Shown: piece after piece, positions 11,118 to 20,925 of the stretch
How the letters are laid out: each line of letters opens with the position of its first letter
Position numbering within the stretch: the stretch's first letter is position 1
Assembly (NCBI GenBank): GCA_900660155.1
Contig: CABFPE010000167.1
Coordinates: 1,213,854-1,277,853 of the forward strand
Source: Hofstenia miamia
Lineage: Eukaryota > Xenacoelomorpha > Acoela > Hofsteniidae
Direction of reading: 5' to 3'
DNA: 64,000 nt
The notes under the pieces: model-generated
What the model was told of the DNA's origin: nothing
What the model saw: the letters and a program-made list of their open reading frames with translations, nothing else
Databases searched by the model: none
Made by a program: the position numbers and the translations under genes

Positions 11118-11531
11118 TTACTTACAGGTTAATATTCCATACTCTAACAAATGTCCATGATCAAAAAAAATATTTAATCTATTGTCTTTGATCTCTCCAT
11201 CAATAAGCATGAAAATTTTCAGGATTGCAATGTCTATTGGGAACCCCTCTGCATAAAGTCTATCAATGTTACTTTTTAAAATTTGTGCTGCAGCAAATGT
11301 ATGAGGCAGATTCTCTCCACACATCTTGAAGTTTGAGGTACTTACATCCATATGGGGAGCCAAGCTCAAACACATATTGCAAGTGCATTGTCCTTGTGAA
11401 GGCTGAAATTGAGCATGCAAAATTTTATCATCACCAAGTGGCATATCCTGGTGATTTATTAATTTGTGTATATCTTGTAAAACACACATCTTGTGTTTGA
11501 TGGCTGTAAAATTCTGCAAGCAAAGCTGCAT
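11118..11531 (-). CDS. unrecognised 137-codon coding stretch, candidate exon
   Basis: The longest open frame of the element. It contains INHQDMPLGDDKILHAQF, a CTCNMC cysteine cluster (about residues 69-74) and LKSNIDRLYAEGFPIDIAIL, and ends LLEYGILTCK. The cysteine pair plus later Cys/His residues could be a partial zinc site. On the minus strand its end overlaps CTGTAAGTAA, an excellent 5' splice-site word, and TTTGCTTGCAG near the start resembles a 3' splice site. An internal exon of roughly 11132-11513 is therefore plausible. No domain is recognised, so no function is given. It sits next to the right arm, pointing into the element, and is the best candidate for cargo. Confidence 0.5.
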   Translation of the reverse strand: MQLCLQNFTAIKHKMCVLQDIHKLINHQDMPLGDDKILHAQFQPSQGQCTCNMCLSLAPHMDVSTSNFKMCGENLPHTFAAAQILKSNIDRLYAEGFPIDIAILKIFMLIDGEIKDNRLNIFFDHGHLLEYGILTCK

Positions 11532-12182
11532 TCAAGAAATATGTTAGTTGTTATCTCCAAAAATGTGAATATTTGTTTAAAATATCCACAAAATTTTTAG
11601 GGTCATGAGATTTATGATAGGCTAATTTCATTCTTTAAAAAACGACTATATATGGTTATATTAATAATAAAAATAGTAATACTGACTTTATATATTTCAA
11701 AATTTAAATTTGTTTGTTTACATAACTCAAACAAAAAGAGACAAATTCCCATCATGATTAATTTAAAAAATTCAAATTTTTAGTGCATTTCCCATCCAGG
11801 ATTTTGCAAAACCTGGAAAAATCAATTGTTTTAAAACAAAATAGTTGAAACTGTCTTCATTTCTCTGGAATGTATTAATTAGTGCAACTTTCTAAATTTA
11901 AATCACTTATGTTAAAGGGATTTTCATTTAATTAGTGCAAAATACTTCACATTTTTTCTAATGCAATTATTGTTATTAATTGACTTTTTTTGGCTAATGC
12001 ATCCCCCATCTTGTAAAAACAATCTTTTCACCCCCCCTAGCAGTTAATCTTTTTTTAAATATTCTCACAATTATATAGTTTTCATGTTCTTAAAGTTTAA
12101 TAATGATTGTTTTATGAAATCATTTGATTGCTATTTTGTTAATTTAGTGTCATTGTGATTGTAAATATCCCACCCTCTCAAC
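11532..12182. other. no recognisable gene
   Basis: AT-rich spacer between the 137-codon stretch and the right arm. It contains homopolymer runs and nothing I can name. Confidence 0.4.
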
Positions 12183-15100
12183 ATTCTTATTTCATAATCC
12201 ATTTTTTGAATAGTGTATAGTGGTTAAAAATTTAATAGCAGATAAAATAATTATATGCATTAGTTCATTTCCAAATTTATCCATCAAACACATTTTTAAT
12301 TTATATGCATTATTGGTTTATAAAATATTTTAATCACATGTGTCTAATTTTCTAGTTTTTCTTTAACTAATAATTGATTGAAAGCAAAAAATTTATACCT
12401 AATCATTTGGTTTAATTTTTTGATTTTAACTAACAACTAAATTACATGTAAATGCTTTGCCTTTGATTAATACACAATATTTATCATATAACTCTTCCTA
12501 TGCATTTACAAGTGTATGTGTTTAGAAAAAAAGTAGAAAATAGCATGGAATTGTGACTATTTTGATGACTGAATGGGAAAACAGATGTGTGTGTGGCATT
12601 ATGCTAGCTAGAAGAATCATGACTCACCTGGAAAATTTATTCTAATTTCTATGGCAACTACAATACAATGGGAGAGGTGGGGAATGAATACACATTATAC
12701 ATGATTTTTCAACAATGTAGCCAGAATTTAAAGTATATACTTTGATGTAATAGTTCTCTTTTCCACTATACACATTTTGTGCATTACATGAAATTTATAT
12801 GCATTATTGGTTTATTGAGTATTTTGTTTTCAATCTTGTGTGTTTAATTTCTATTTTTCTTTAACTAGCAATTGACTGAAACAAATTATTTATACATAGT
12901 CATTTTTATTTAATTTCTTATTTTTAACTAACAAAGAGATTTAATAGACATTGTCTTCACTATGTAAATTATTACTTCATAATTTTCTTGAAATTCTATC
13001 TTTTAAATACCAAGCATCTGTATTTTTACTTGTGAATAATACTTTATTTACAAGTATTTGTATATTTAGAATGGTGAATGCATCATAGTGTTTACAAATT
13101 TAACAATTGGAAATCATATCTATTGATGGAAAAAGTAAACATCAACTATGAATAATGAATGTGTCATCATATTCACACATTAAAGTTAAAAAAGCAGAAA
13201 ACCCATGTAATGTATTCACCCATGCAAAAGTCATAAACCAAATAAAACTGAAAAACATGCAAAGTCAACAAAGCAGTGGAAAGCGGAAAACCCTGTAAAT
13301 GTATGCTGCCATGCAAAGTCATGAACCAAATAAAGTGAAAAACATGGAAAGTCAAGAAAACATGTAACAGTCTATAAACATGTACAACCTGAAAAATCAC
13401 ATGCAAAGCCAACAAAAGATGTAACAGTCTACAGTGTGTACAATCATTAAAAATCCATACACACCAAAAAGAAATGCAGAAAGCCAAAGATCACTATGTA
13501 AAACTAATATATAATAATAATATTGTATATTGAAACACATGTGTGTGTGTATAAATTGTATTAATAACATTGCATGCATAATTTTTTAGGAAACAAAATT
13601 GTGCCTTTATGTATAAACAACGTTTTGATTTTAATGTGTAAGTCTATATTTCATATGTTTGTAATGTTAACTTGCTTTTATGCATAACCCTGTGATTAAT
13701 TTTTCCAATTACTAGTTTGATTTTATCATGTATTACGCCTGTAATGTCAAGTTTAATTAAAAATTTCTTGTTTTCATATTTGAAGATTAGCAAATGAATT
13801 AAACACATGGAATTTTCACATTGGAAAATGCAGTGCGCTTTGAAAATGAAAATGTCTTTTTCATGTAATGTATGGAAAAACATGGAAATATTTATGGATT
13901 AGAGGATTTAGTCATCAATGTGTTATTACAAAATGCAATGTTATCCCAATTAGCCAACTAATGTACACAAACAATAGTATGCCTATAAGCTAAAATAATG
14001 TGTAATATGCCACTCCCTCATACATTAACAAAACATGTAATGAAACTGGCCACATAAATTAGTCACTATAGCAGATACATGTTTATGAGTCAACAAAAAA
14101 CTTTCTTAAAACTCTCATTTATTTATCCCCTGATTCCTGTATAAGGCAAATGATATTTTTCGAATGCATTAACAATTGAATGTATACTATTAATTCCCAA
14201 AAGCATACAAACATGTACAACCTGAAAAATCACGTGCAAAGCCGACAAAAGGTGTAACAGTCAGCAAATGTGTACAGCCAATGACAATGCAAAAAAAGGA
14301 TTTTTGTGTAAAAACTAATGTAATAATTGTGTATTAATGAAAGCAGCATGTATATGCATAAATCCTACTAGCAACATTGCATGTATAATTTTTCAGAAAG
14401 GAAAATTGTCTTTATCATGTAAGCCTATATTTCATCTGTCTGTAATGTTAACTTATCTTTGTGCATAGCCCATATTTTACTTTTTCCAAAAACCAATTTG
14501 CCTTTATCATATATTACGCCTGTAATGTCAAGTTTAATGAAAAAATTTCTCATTTCTGTATTTTGGATATTAGCAAAATGAATTAAAACATGGAATTTTT
14601 ACAATGGAAAAATAGCAATGTATTTGAAAAACAATGTGTAACACTTTTGCATGTAATGTTAGATTCCCGAAAAATGAATTAAATGTTGTACATAGAACTG
14701 GCTAAGCAATAAAAATACATGAAAATTTTTTATGGGTAAATCAGTCATCAGTGTATCATTGCAAAAAAATGATGTAATCCCAATTAACCAACTAGTGTAT
14801 GCAAACAATAGTATGGCTGCAAACTAAAATAGTGTGTTGTATAGCAGCCAAATCATGTAATGTAATATAAATCAGTCACCATAGAAGACATGTGATTTTG
14901 AATCATTGTAAACTAAATTGACCCCATCATGTAAATAACTATAGCATGTTTATAAATCGTTGTAATCTAAATTGGCCTCATCATGTAAATAACAAGTATA
15001 TGAATCATTGTAAAAATTGAGCCCCATAAATGTCATAGCAGACACGTGTTTATGAATCATTGAAAAATCGATCCTCATAAATGTCATGAGTTAGTAATTA

Positions 15101-15188
15101 CCGCTAAATAGCATTGCAAACCCCTCATAACTATTCATGAGTCATCTAAAAGTCATAGGTGTTGCGAGAACTTCAGGGTGTCCCAATG
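12183..15188. repeat. right arm of the large inverted repeat
   Basis: The reverse complement matches 1669-6325 from end to end, for example the block around 12560-12640 with 5530-5600 and the block around 14740-14900 with 1970-2100. It lacks both insertions found in the left arm, so it better preserves the ancestral arm. Confidence 0.75.
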
Positions 15189-15730
15189 AGGCCAAGTCTG
15201 TCTTTCCTACACTACTCACCACTACTAAATTATATAAAATTGCCAAATTACTTCCACCTTATAATTACATAAAGTTCCCAGCATTTTCAAACACATTTAA
15301 TGAAAGCACAAAAAAACTTACTATAATTAAGTATAAATCTAAAATTAAACAACATTCATTTATAAATAATGCAATAAGAAAATGGAATGAATTCCCTCAA
15401 AAAATCAAAGATATTGAAAACAAGCAATTTCAGAATATATCCAATGAAATTAATTCATCATCAAGTAAATCCATTGCACACTATTTATAATCACATTTCG
15501 CAAACACTTAAACAATAGGCGTGTACCTGTTCATTGATTCAATTTTTGATTACAATTCTTTTGTCTGCTTTGACTACGCAACATCATTACTAATTAGCTG
15601 TAGCGATTTTCGTCTTTTTAATTTTTCCAAACCATTTTGCTGATAAACGTAATTTCGAAACTGTACAATTTTTTTACAAAGTTTAAATGATAATAATTGT
15701 GTTTGTACAAAGTATAATTAAATCACAAGT
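15189..15730 (+). mobile_element. C-terminal and 3' part of the split CR1-like LINE
   Basis: An open stretch to 15490 reads LYKIAKLLPPYNYIKF and later FINNAIRKWNEFPQKIKDI, the typical C-terminal segment of CR1/L2-type LINE proteins (compare the common NxxxxWNxLP pattern). It lies in the same orientation as the RT part ending at 1668 and continues its domain order, so the two are one copy separated by the 13.5-kb insertion. The remaining bases to about 15730 are probably the 3' untranslated part; the exact end is not visible. Confidence 0.65.
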
Positions 15731-15902
15731 TTACTGATACTGTAAGTTGCCTCATTTTATTATTCTTTTGTTTCACACCATTATGCCACAATAATTTATG
15801 CCATACACTGTGAAGAAAATGATTTTTCTAAAATTGAACAGATGCTCATTGGAATGGCTTATAGTAAAGCTACTTTACCTGCTAATACAATCAATCTCAA
15901 AC

Positions 15903-16990
15903 CAGAGGCGTGCATTAAGGATAAGTAAGTTAAGCGCCGCTTGCCCATTGAAATTTATTTGAACAAATGAAGAAAAAATATTTATGCTTACACAACATAT
16001 TTATAAGATTCCAATTCTTTTAAATTTCCTTTTTTTATTAAATTCTAAACATTAAACTAATTACTGTTCATTTTCGTCATTTAAATAATGTAAAATACTG
16101 TATTTTGGGTAGGTTTTTTCTTGTTGAACAATTGAACTATATGAGTTTTGTAATTGATTTAATATTATGAACAGCAATAATAATCAATATCCTAAATTTG
16201 CGTCGCAATAATTGCTCGACTGTACCTTAATTGTGATAATTGGTATTGATAAAAATCCATGTTTCTCAATTACAACTGAAAACAGTCCGCGCAACCATCT
16301 GCCGCTTCCTTTATCACACTTTGTTAACGTAATTGACAAAATCTCCAACGAATGAAAATTCGAAAATACTACGAGAGGACCGCGGGATTGTTCAATGATT
16401 TATATTGTCGAGGCGCAATGGTGATTGAAATTTTAAACTAGAACTGCAATTTAGCCTCCAAATCACTTATAATTGATGACAATCAAAGTGTAACTTTCAA
16501 AATTAGATTTTTTACTTAACAATCAAAAGATAATTTCACCTTAATTTACAAAAATGGAGGTATAGAAATAACATTAAAATAGAAATAAATAAATGTTGAA
16601 GTAAATTCAGTCAATTTAGTAAATTCAGATGTAAATTTTTGTATTTGGCTAACCTATATTGATCAGTTTCAAAACCTTTAAAACTGACCATCTGTAATAT
16701 ACTGTAAAACACTGATTCAATTCGTCATTAAGTCAAGATTTTTCTTATAAATTTTTCACACTACCAATATGATCTTCAAGATAATTGAGCGACATAACAT
16801 CAATTGCATTGTGAGCATTGCTAATTGTTTCTGGAAATGAAATATATTTATATTATTTGGTAAATTTTTTTAGATACTGATTTATATGCTTGAAATTAAA
16901 GTTATATGCAACATATGCAATAAAAACATATAAATTTTATAATTATATCATATTCCGCTTCCCCATTAATATGTGCACTGCACGCCACTG
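15903..16990. mobile_element. hAT-type MITE with perfect 8-bp target duplication
   Basis: Ends CAGAGGCGTGCATTAA on the left and TGCACGCCACTG on the right, an imperfect terminal inverted repeat of the CAG.GGCGT hAT type. TCTCAAAC is present exactly at 15895-15902 and 16991-16998. The 1,088-bp interior is AT-rich with no transposase, so the element is non-autonomous. Just left of it a coding-like stretch (about 15807-15900, reading FSKIEQMLIGMAYSKATLPA) ends at the insertion point, so it may have struck a gene fragment. Confidence 0.9.
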
Positions 16991-17000
16991 TCTCAAACAC

Positions 17001-17231
17001 TTGTCCAAAAATATTTTAAGATCAAACATTTTATGAATAACATTTATTGACAGGCTCCTCCACAAAATTTTAACTCCATCTTGTATGCATCTTCAAAATA
17101 TATTANNNNNNNNNNNNNNNNNNNNNTTGTCCAAAAATATTTTAAGATCAAACATTTTATGAAAAACATTTATTGACAGGCTCCTCCACAAAATTTTAAC
17201 TCCATCTTGTATGCATCTTCAAAATATATTA
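17001..17231. other. assembly duplication around a 21-N gap
   Basis: 17001-17105 and 17127-17231 are the same 105 bp with one visible difference, separated by Ns at 17106-17126. This is most likely one locus entered twice. Confidence 0.85.
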
Positions 17232-17519
17232 TTTCAATATGACTGTTTATAGTTTATAATTTCATGTACTTTCATGCTCATTCACTAATTGCCGATGCCT
17301 CGTCGTGAGCAGTCGGTCCATGCGAGCGCTCTGTGCTCAACACAATCAATTCCGCCGCTACCATTGCGTCACCAGATGAGGAGCTAAACAAAACAAAATT
17401 ATTAGCTCCTTTTAAGAATCTGGCAAAAGATTAGCCATTCTACACAGTCTCCTAGCATCCTTTGACGAAACACTCTTAGAGACGCACACCAAAATCACAC
17501 AAGCGGAAAAGGAGGTTAA

Positions 17520-18120
17520 AAACCCGCATTCGCAAACAAAAAAAGATCCCGACTTCCGAAGAAGCTGAGAGAAGAAGCCGATGTCCTTATTATTGGTTCC
17601 TCAATGAACCGGTACCTCAGCCTCCCAGGATTGATAAAGAACCATAATATTGCAGTACATTCATACTCGGGCGCCACCATTAACGACGTTACAGAAGTCT
17701 TAAAAGAATAACAACTTTCAGAGTGAATTAAGAAAATATTAGTTACGATTGGACAAAATGATATAATGAAATGAAAAGAAAATTTCACAGATAAGTACAC
17801 TACTTTGTTTAATATTATACACGCTAAATTTAGTTCAGCAAAAGTTTTCTTGGGCGGCGTGGATCATTTCCCTAACAACAAGGAGTTCAATACAAATCAA
17901 CTGAACTAAATTTATTAATTAAGCAAAATTCGAAATTATTGAATTATTCGGTTTTTGAAAACTTCGAATATTTTTGTTTAGGAAATAATCCAAATCATAA
18001 AATGTTTGCAAGCAACAGTATTCCTTTTTCGAGGTTTGGTTACTCAATGATTGCGCTCAGCAACAAAAGAGTCTTTAATACGCCGCCACCTTCAGCAATT
18101 ACCCACCGTCGCCGGCAATC
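17520..18120 (+). pseudogene. LINE ORF1 with SGNH/GDSL-esterase-like domain
   Basis: The frame at 17556-17711 reads EADVLIIGSSMNRYLSL then HSYSGATINDV. VLIIGSSM matches block I of SGNH hydrolases with the nucleophile serine. The same frame continues after stops with KKILVTIGQNDI (the GxND block) and KVFLGGVDHFP to 17910. A shifted frame (17939-18169) carries SIPFSRFGYSMIAL, corresponding to the C-terminal block, where the expected D..H pair is not evident. Esterase-type ORF1 proteins are known from CR1/L2 LINEs; their exact role is uncertain. Stops at 17709, 17724 and 17769 and the later frame change make it a pseudogene. Confidence 0.7.
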
Positions 18121-18288
18121 AAAGACACGTCAACAATTCACAAATCCCGCCGCCGAAAGATCTTACTGACAATTTACCACGCGTGAGCTTCACCGCCAAC
18201 ATCAAACATATGCTAAAGTTCTTTCTACGCTGCCAACACCATCACCCGCTTAGGTTCAAAGAATCCGAAACTTTTTAAGACTATTTTA

Positions 18289-18543
18289 ATGACAGTAATT
18301 TTTCTTATTATTATATTAACAATTGGGTTATGGCGAATTTTTCACTTTTTGGCCGTACTCTATAATAGTTCCCCTGGGCATTTTGCACAATTATTCTTAT
18401 TTCCCTTAATTCAAAAAATAATATTACATTTATTGAATAAAAAGCTCAAAATTAAAGGCAGGCGTAGCATTTATCACCCGTTTAAACTATTTTATATAAT
18501 AAATAAAAAATTGACCAAACAATATTTCCCTTTTTTTAAATAA
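18289..18543 (+). pseudogene. LINE linker open frame, hydrophobic then basic
   Basis: An 84-codon open stretch with a hydrophobic N-terminal segment (MTVIFLIIILTIGLW) followed by a lysine-rich segment (LLNKKLKIKGRRS, KLFYIINKKLTKQ). It sits between the ORF1 and endonuclease parts, ends 10 bp before the 2A-like frame and overlaps it in another frame. I know no named domain for it. Confidence 0.4.
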
Positions 18544-18553
18544 GTTATTAATA

Positions 18554-18988
18554 ATGGTCGGAATTGAACCTAATCCTGGTCCTATCAGACAAATCAAAGT
18601 AGGCGAATACACACAAAGCATTAATATAGTACAATCAATAAATTCGACTAAATATATTCATATTAACTTCCAAAACCTTTCTTCAAAAAATAAAGAATAC
18701 AAACAATTCGTACAAGAACTTGGCTCAAATTTCGCCCTTAGAGTATCTGAAACATGGCTTACAAATAATCATAAGCATTCTCCTTGGTCAATTGATAATC
18801 ATAAATTTAAACTAACAGATAGAAATCAAACTTTACATTTCAATAAAACAAAAGGAGGAGGTTTAATGTTCCTAATTGATGAAATACTAAAACCTAAACT
18901 TCAGAAAAACATTTCAACCAATTACACATATGAAAACTTTGGGTTGACATCCAATACCCGCGTAATTGCAATAGTAGACAGCTTCTGA
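18554..18988 (+). pseudogene. LINE ORF2 N-terminus: 2A-like motif and APE-type endonuclease
   Basis: The frame opens MVGIEPNPGP. NPGP preceded by E and I matches the C-terminal core of 2A ribosome-skipping peptides, and the upstream codons in the same frame read FLNKLLI, as hydrophobic residues often do there. The conserved Asp of D(V/I)ExNPGP is not present (G instead), so activity is doubtful. Endonuclease blocks follow: YIHINFQNLSSKNKEY, LRVSETWLTN (the ETW block with the metal-binding Glu) and KGGGLMFLID. The frame stops at 18986-18988, and later endonuclease blocks (LFGDPNFNF, about 19068) lie in another frame. Confidence 0.75.
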
Positions 18989-19475
18989 ATATATCATATT
19001 GCCCAAAGCTCATTCGAAAAAATTCTTTGCACAAATCGAAAATGAAATCATTACAGCAAATATAATGTTATTTGGCGACCCGAATTTCAACTTTCTAAAT
19101 ATAATTGAAAAATCTTATCTATAAAATTTCCTTTCAACAGTTCACTAATAAATCAATGCATTCCACCCAGAATTTCTGCAAATAATCAAACCTTGATTAT
19201 TTTATGGTTTCAGAAAACGAATCTTTATATAAATACATTTGTTCAGAATTTCTCTACTCTGACCATTGCCATATAATAACTTATTCTAATAAGCAAAAAA
19301 ATTTACAATCCAGCTAATTCTTGGTTAAAAATAAGAGAAAAATCAGAATGTTTTAAAACTTAAAATAATTTATAAACCGAACACAGACACCAAATGAAAT
19401 GTTTAGCAAATTTAATAAAATATTTAGATATTTGCTACCTTGAAAGGAAAATTTTTACTGTGAAAAACTGATAAT

Positions 19476-20443
19476 GTGTCTAAAAAAGTTTTTAAGCCAT
19501 GGATTAATACAAAATGCTTAGAGTTAATTGAACAAAGGAAATCTAAATGGAAGGAATACAAAAAGTTTGAAACTGCAAACAATTATAATGCTTATAAAAA
19601 TGCAGTAATTTGTGCAATATTTACGCACGAAAAGCCTACAACAAATATTGCCGTTCTGAATATCAAAACATCTTTTCTCAAAAAGTTAGTTGGGACTTTA
19701 TAAATAGACATTCGACTTTTCCTTACCAATTAAAATTGGCAAATATTACTCCATTATTTAAAAAAGTTGACCCAAAAGATTGTTTGAACTATAGACCGAT
19801 TTCTGTTACATCGCCAATTAGTAAGATTTTTGAAAGACTTCTTTTCAATCAAATTAACGAACATTTATGAAAACAATCTGTACTCTCAAAATCAATATGG
19901 TTTTTGTAAATATATTTCTACTGTACAAATGATGTCTTGCTAACAGCTACCGAAAATTGGATAAAATAGCATAAATATTGATGAGTGCTCAGCAGTTGCA
20001 TGCCTAGATTCATCAAAAGCATTTGACTCTATCGACCACCATATTAATTAAAAAATAAAAATGCTGGGCTTGACAGACAAGTGCAGACTTAATTAGCAAC
20101 TGTCTGCATAATGGTAAACAAAGAGTTAAGCTAAATGGAATTCTCTCTGGATTTTTATTAAAAATGGTGTTCCGCAAGGAAAAATTTTGGACCGTTACTA
20201 TTCAATATGCATGTAAATGATTTGAGAAATCATACATCTAATGTTATACAATATGTTGGTGGTACTATGCTATTTAGCTCACATAAGTCTCCTGAAATTG
20301 CTATAAAAGTTCTCGAAGAAAATTGCACTCTTCTTGCACAATATCTTGCTTCACTAAAACTAAGAATAAACCCATCTAAAATTCAATTTTGCATAATTAG
20401 ACCTAAATTTAACAATAGTACCACAAATATTTCACAATTTTAA
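19476..20443 (+). pseudogene. LINE ORF2: endonuclease-RT linker and reverse transcriptase
   Basis: KPWINTKCLELIEQRKSKWK (from about 19494) is the usual linker. RT block 0/1 is LKLANITPLFKK and LNYRPISVTSPISKIFERLL (about 19728-19860), then SKAFDSIDHH (about 20013-20040) and GVPQGKIL (about 20168). The catalytic box reads QYVGGTMLF (about 20245), where YADD would be expected, so both aspartates are gone. LRINPSKIQF follows at about 20360. The distance between linker and block 0 is far shorter than normal, indicating an internal deletion. Confidence 0.75.
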
Positions 20444-20925
20444 TTGAAATTTATTGACACATACATAGAACAAGTTAATTTTTTTATATATTTAGATATC
20501 ATTTTTGATTCTTAATTTTACAAAGGATATAAATATTGCTTAGACAATCATAGAACCCAAAAATTAAGCCTCTTCCATATAACAAGAAAATAATGAAAAT
20601 TTCATTTCTCAACACATTAATAAATATATGGAATAATTTACCTAAAATTATAAAACATAAATTAAGAGTATTGAAAAAATTACAAAATACTTCTGTATTT
20701 ATACAAAGGAAAGGCTTGTATACAAATGACGAGGTTTTAAATTTTATAATAGTGATTATTCAATAGTCCGCAGCTAGCCCAAATTCTTCATAGCCCAATC
20801 TAGAAATTGTATGTGTTTTGTTCCTTTATTTCTATTGTTTGCAGCTATTTAGAGTTGTAAACAGTATTTTATATTGTAAAAAGCAACTCTAAATATAGAT
20901 ATTTCATTTCATTTAAAACTTCATT

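Larger units (their letters stand above)
1669..15188. mobile_element. 13.5-kb element with multi-kilobase inverted repeats, family unknown
   Basis: Both ends carry the same word in inverted orientation: CATTGGGACACCCTGAAG at 1669 and its reverse complement ending at 15188, followed by AACACCTATGAC on each side. From these ends inward the left arm (to about 6325) matches the reverse complement of the right arm (back to about 12183). In stretches compared by eye roughly nine bases in ten agree. The arms are made of repeated modules, as in foldback-type elements. The flanks are two parts of one LINE, so this is an insertion. I see no clear target-site duplication. No DNA polymerase B, integrase, capsid or known transposase is recognisable in the 5.9-kb centre, so I do not assign a family; it could be a foldback element, a non-autonomous giant transposon or something undescribed. 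The age looks moderate, since the arms have diverged and the left arm has collected private insertions. A single N at 9192 lies near the symmetry centre. Confidence 0.7.
17280..20925 (+). mobile_element. CR1-like LINE, nearly all parts present but degraded
   Basis: The order of parts is esterase-type ORF1 (about 17520-18120), a basic/hydrophobic linker (18289-18543), a 2A-like motif and APE-type endonuclease (18554-18988), an endonuclease-RT linker (about 19476-19560), RT (about 19700-20443) and a C-terminal relic (about 20625-20750). The 5' part is visibly richer in G+C than its surroundings. The 3' end carries ATTTCATTTCATTT, a short tandem tail of the sort CR1/L2 elements use instead of poly(A). 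Several stops and shifts and at least two internal deletions make it inactive. Confidence 0.8.

Noticed and set aside
1669-15188. Calling the large inverted-repeat element a Polinton/Maverick
   Set aside because: Length and inverted ends would allow it, but the ends are not AG...CT, no 6-bp duplication is seen at them, and no polymerase B, integrase, protease or capsid similarity is recognisable.
18554-18583. A fully canonical, active 2A peptide
   Set aside because: The Asp of D(V/I)ExNPGP is not present; only the GIEPNPGP core is seen, so activity is not claimed.
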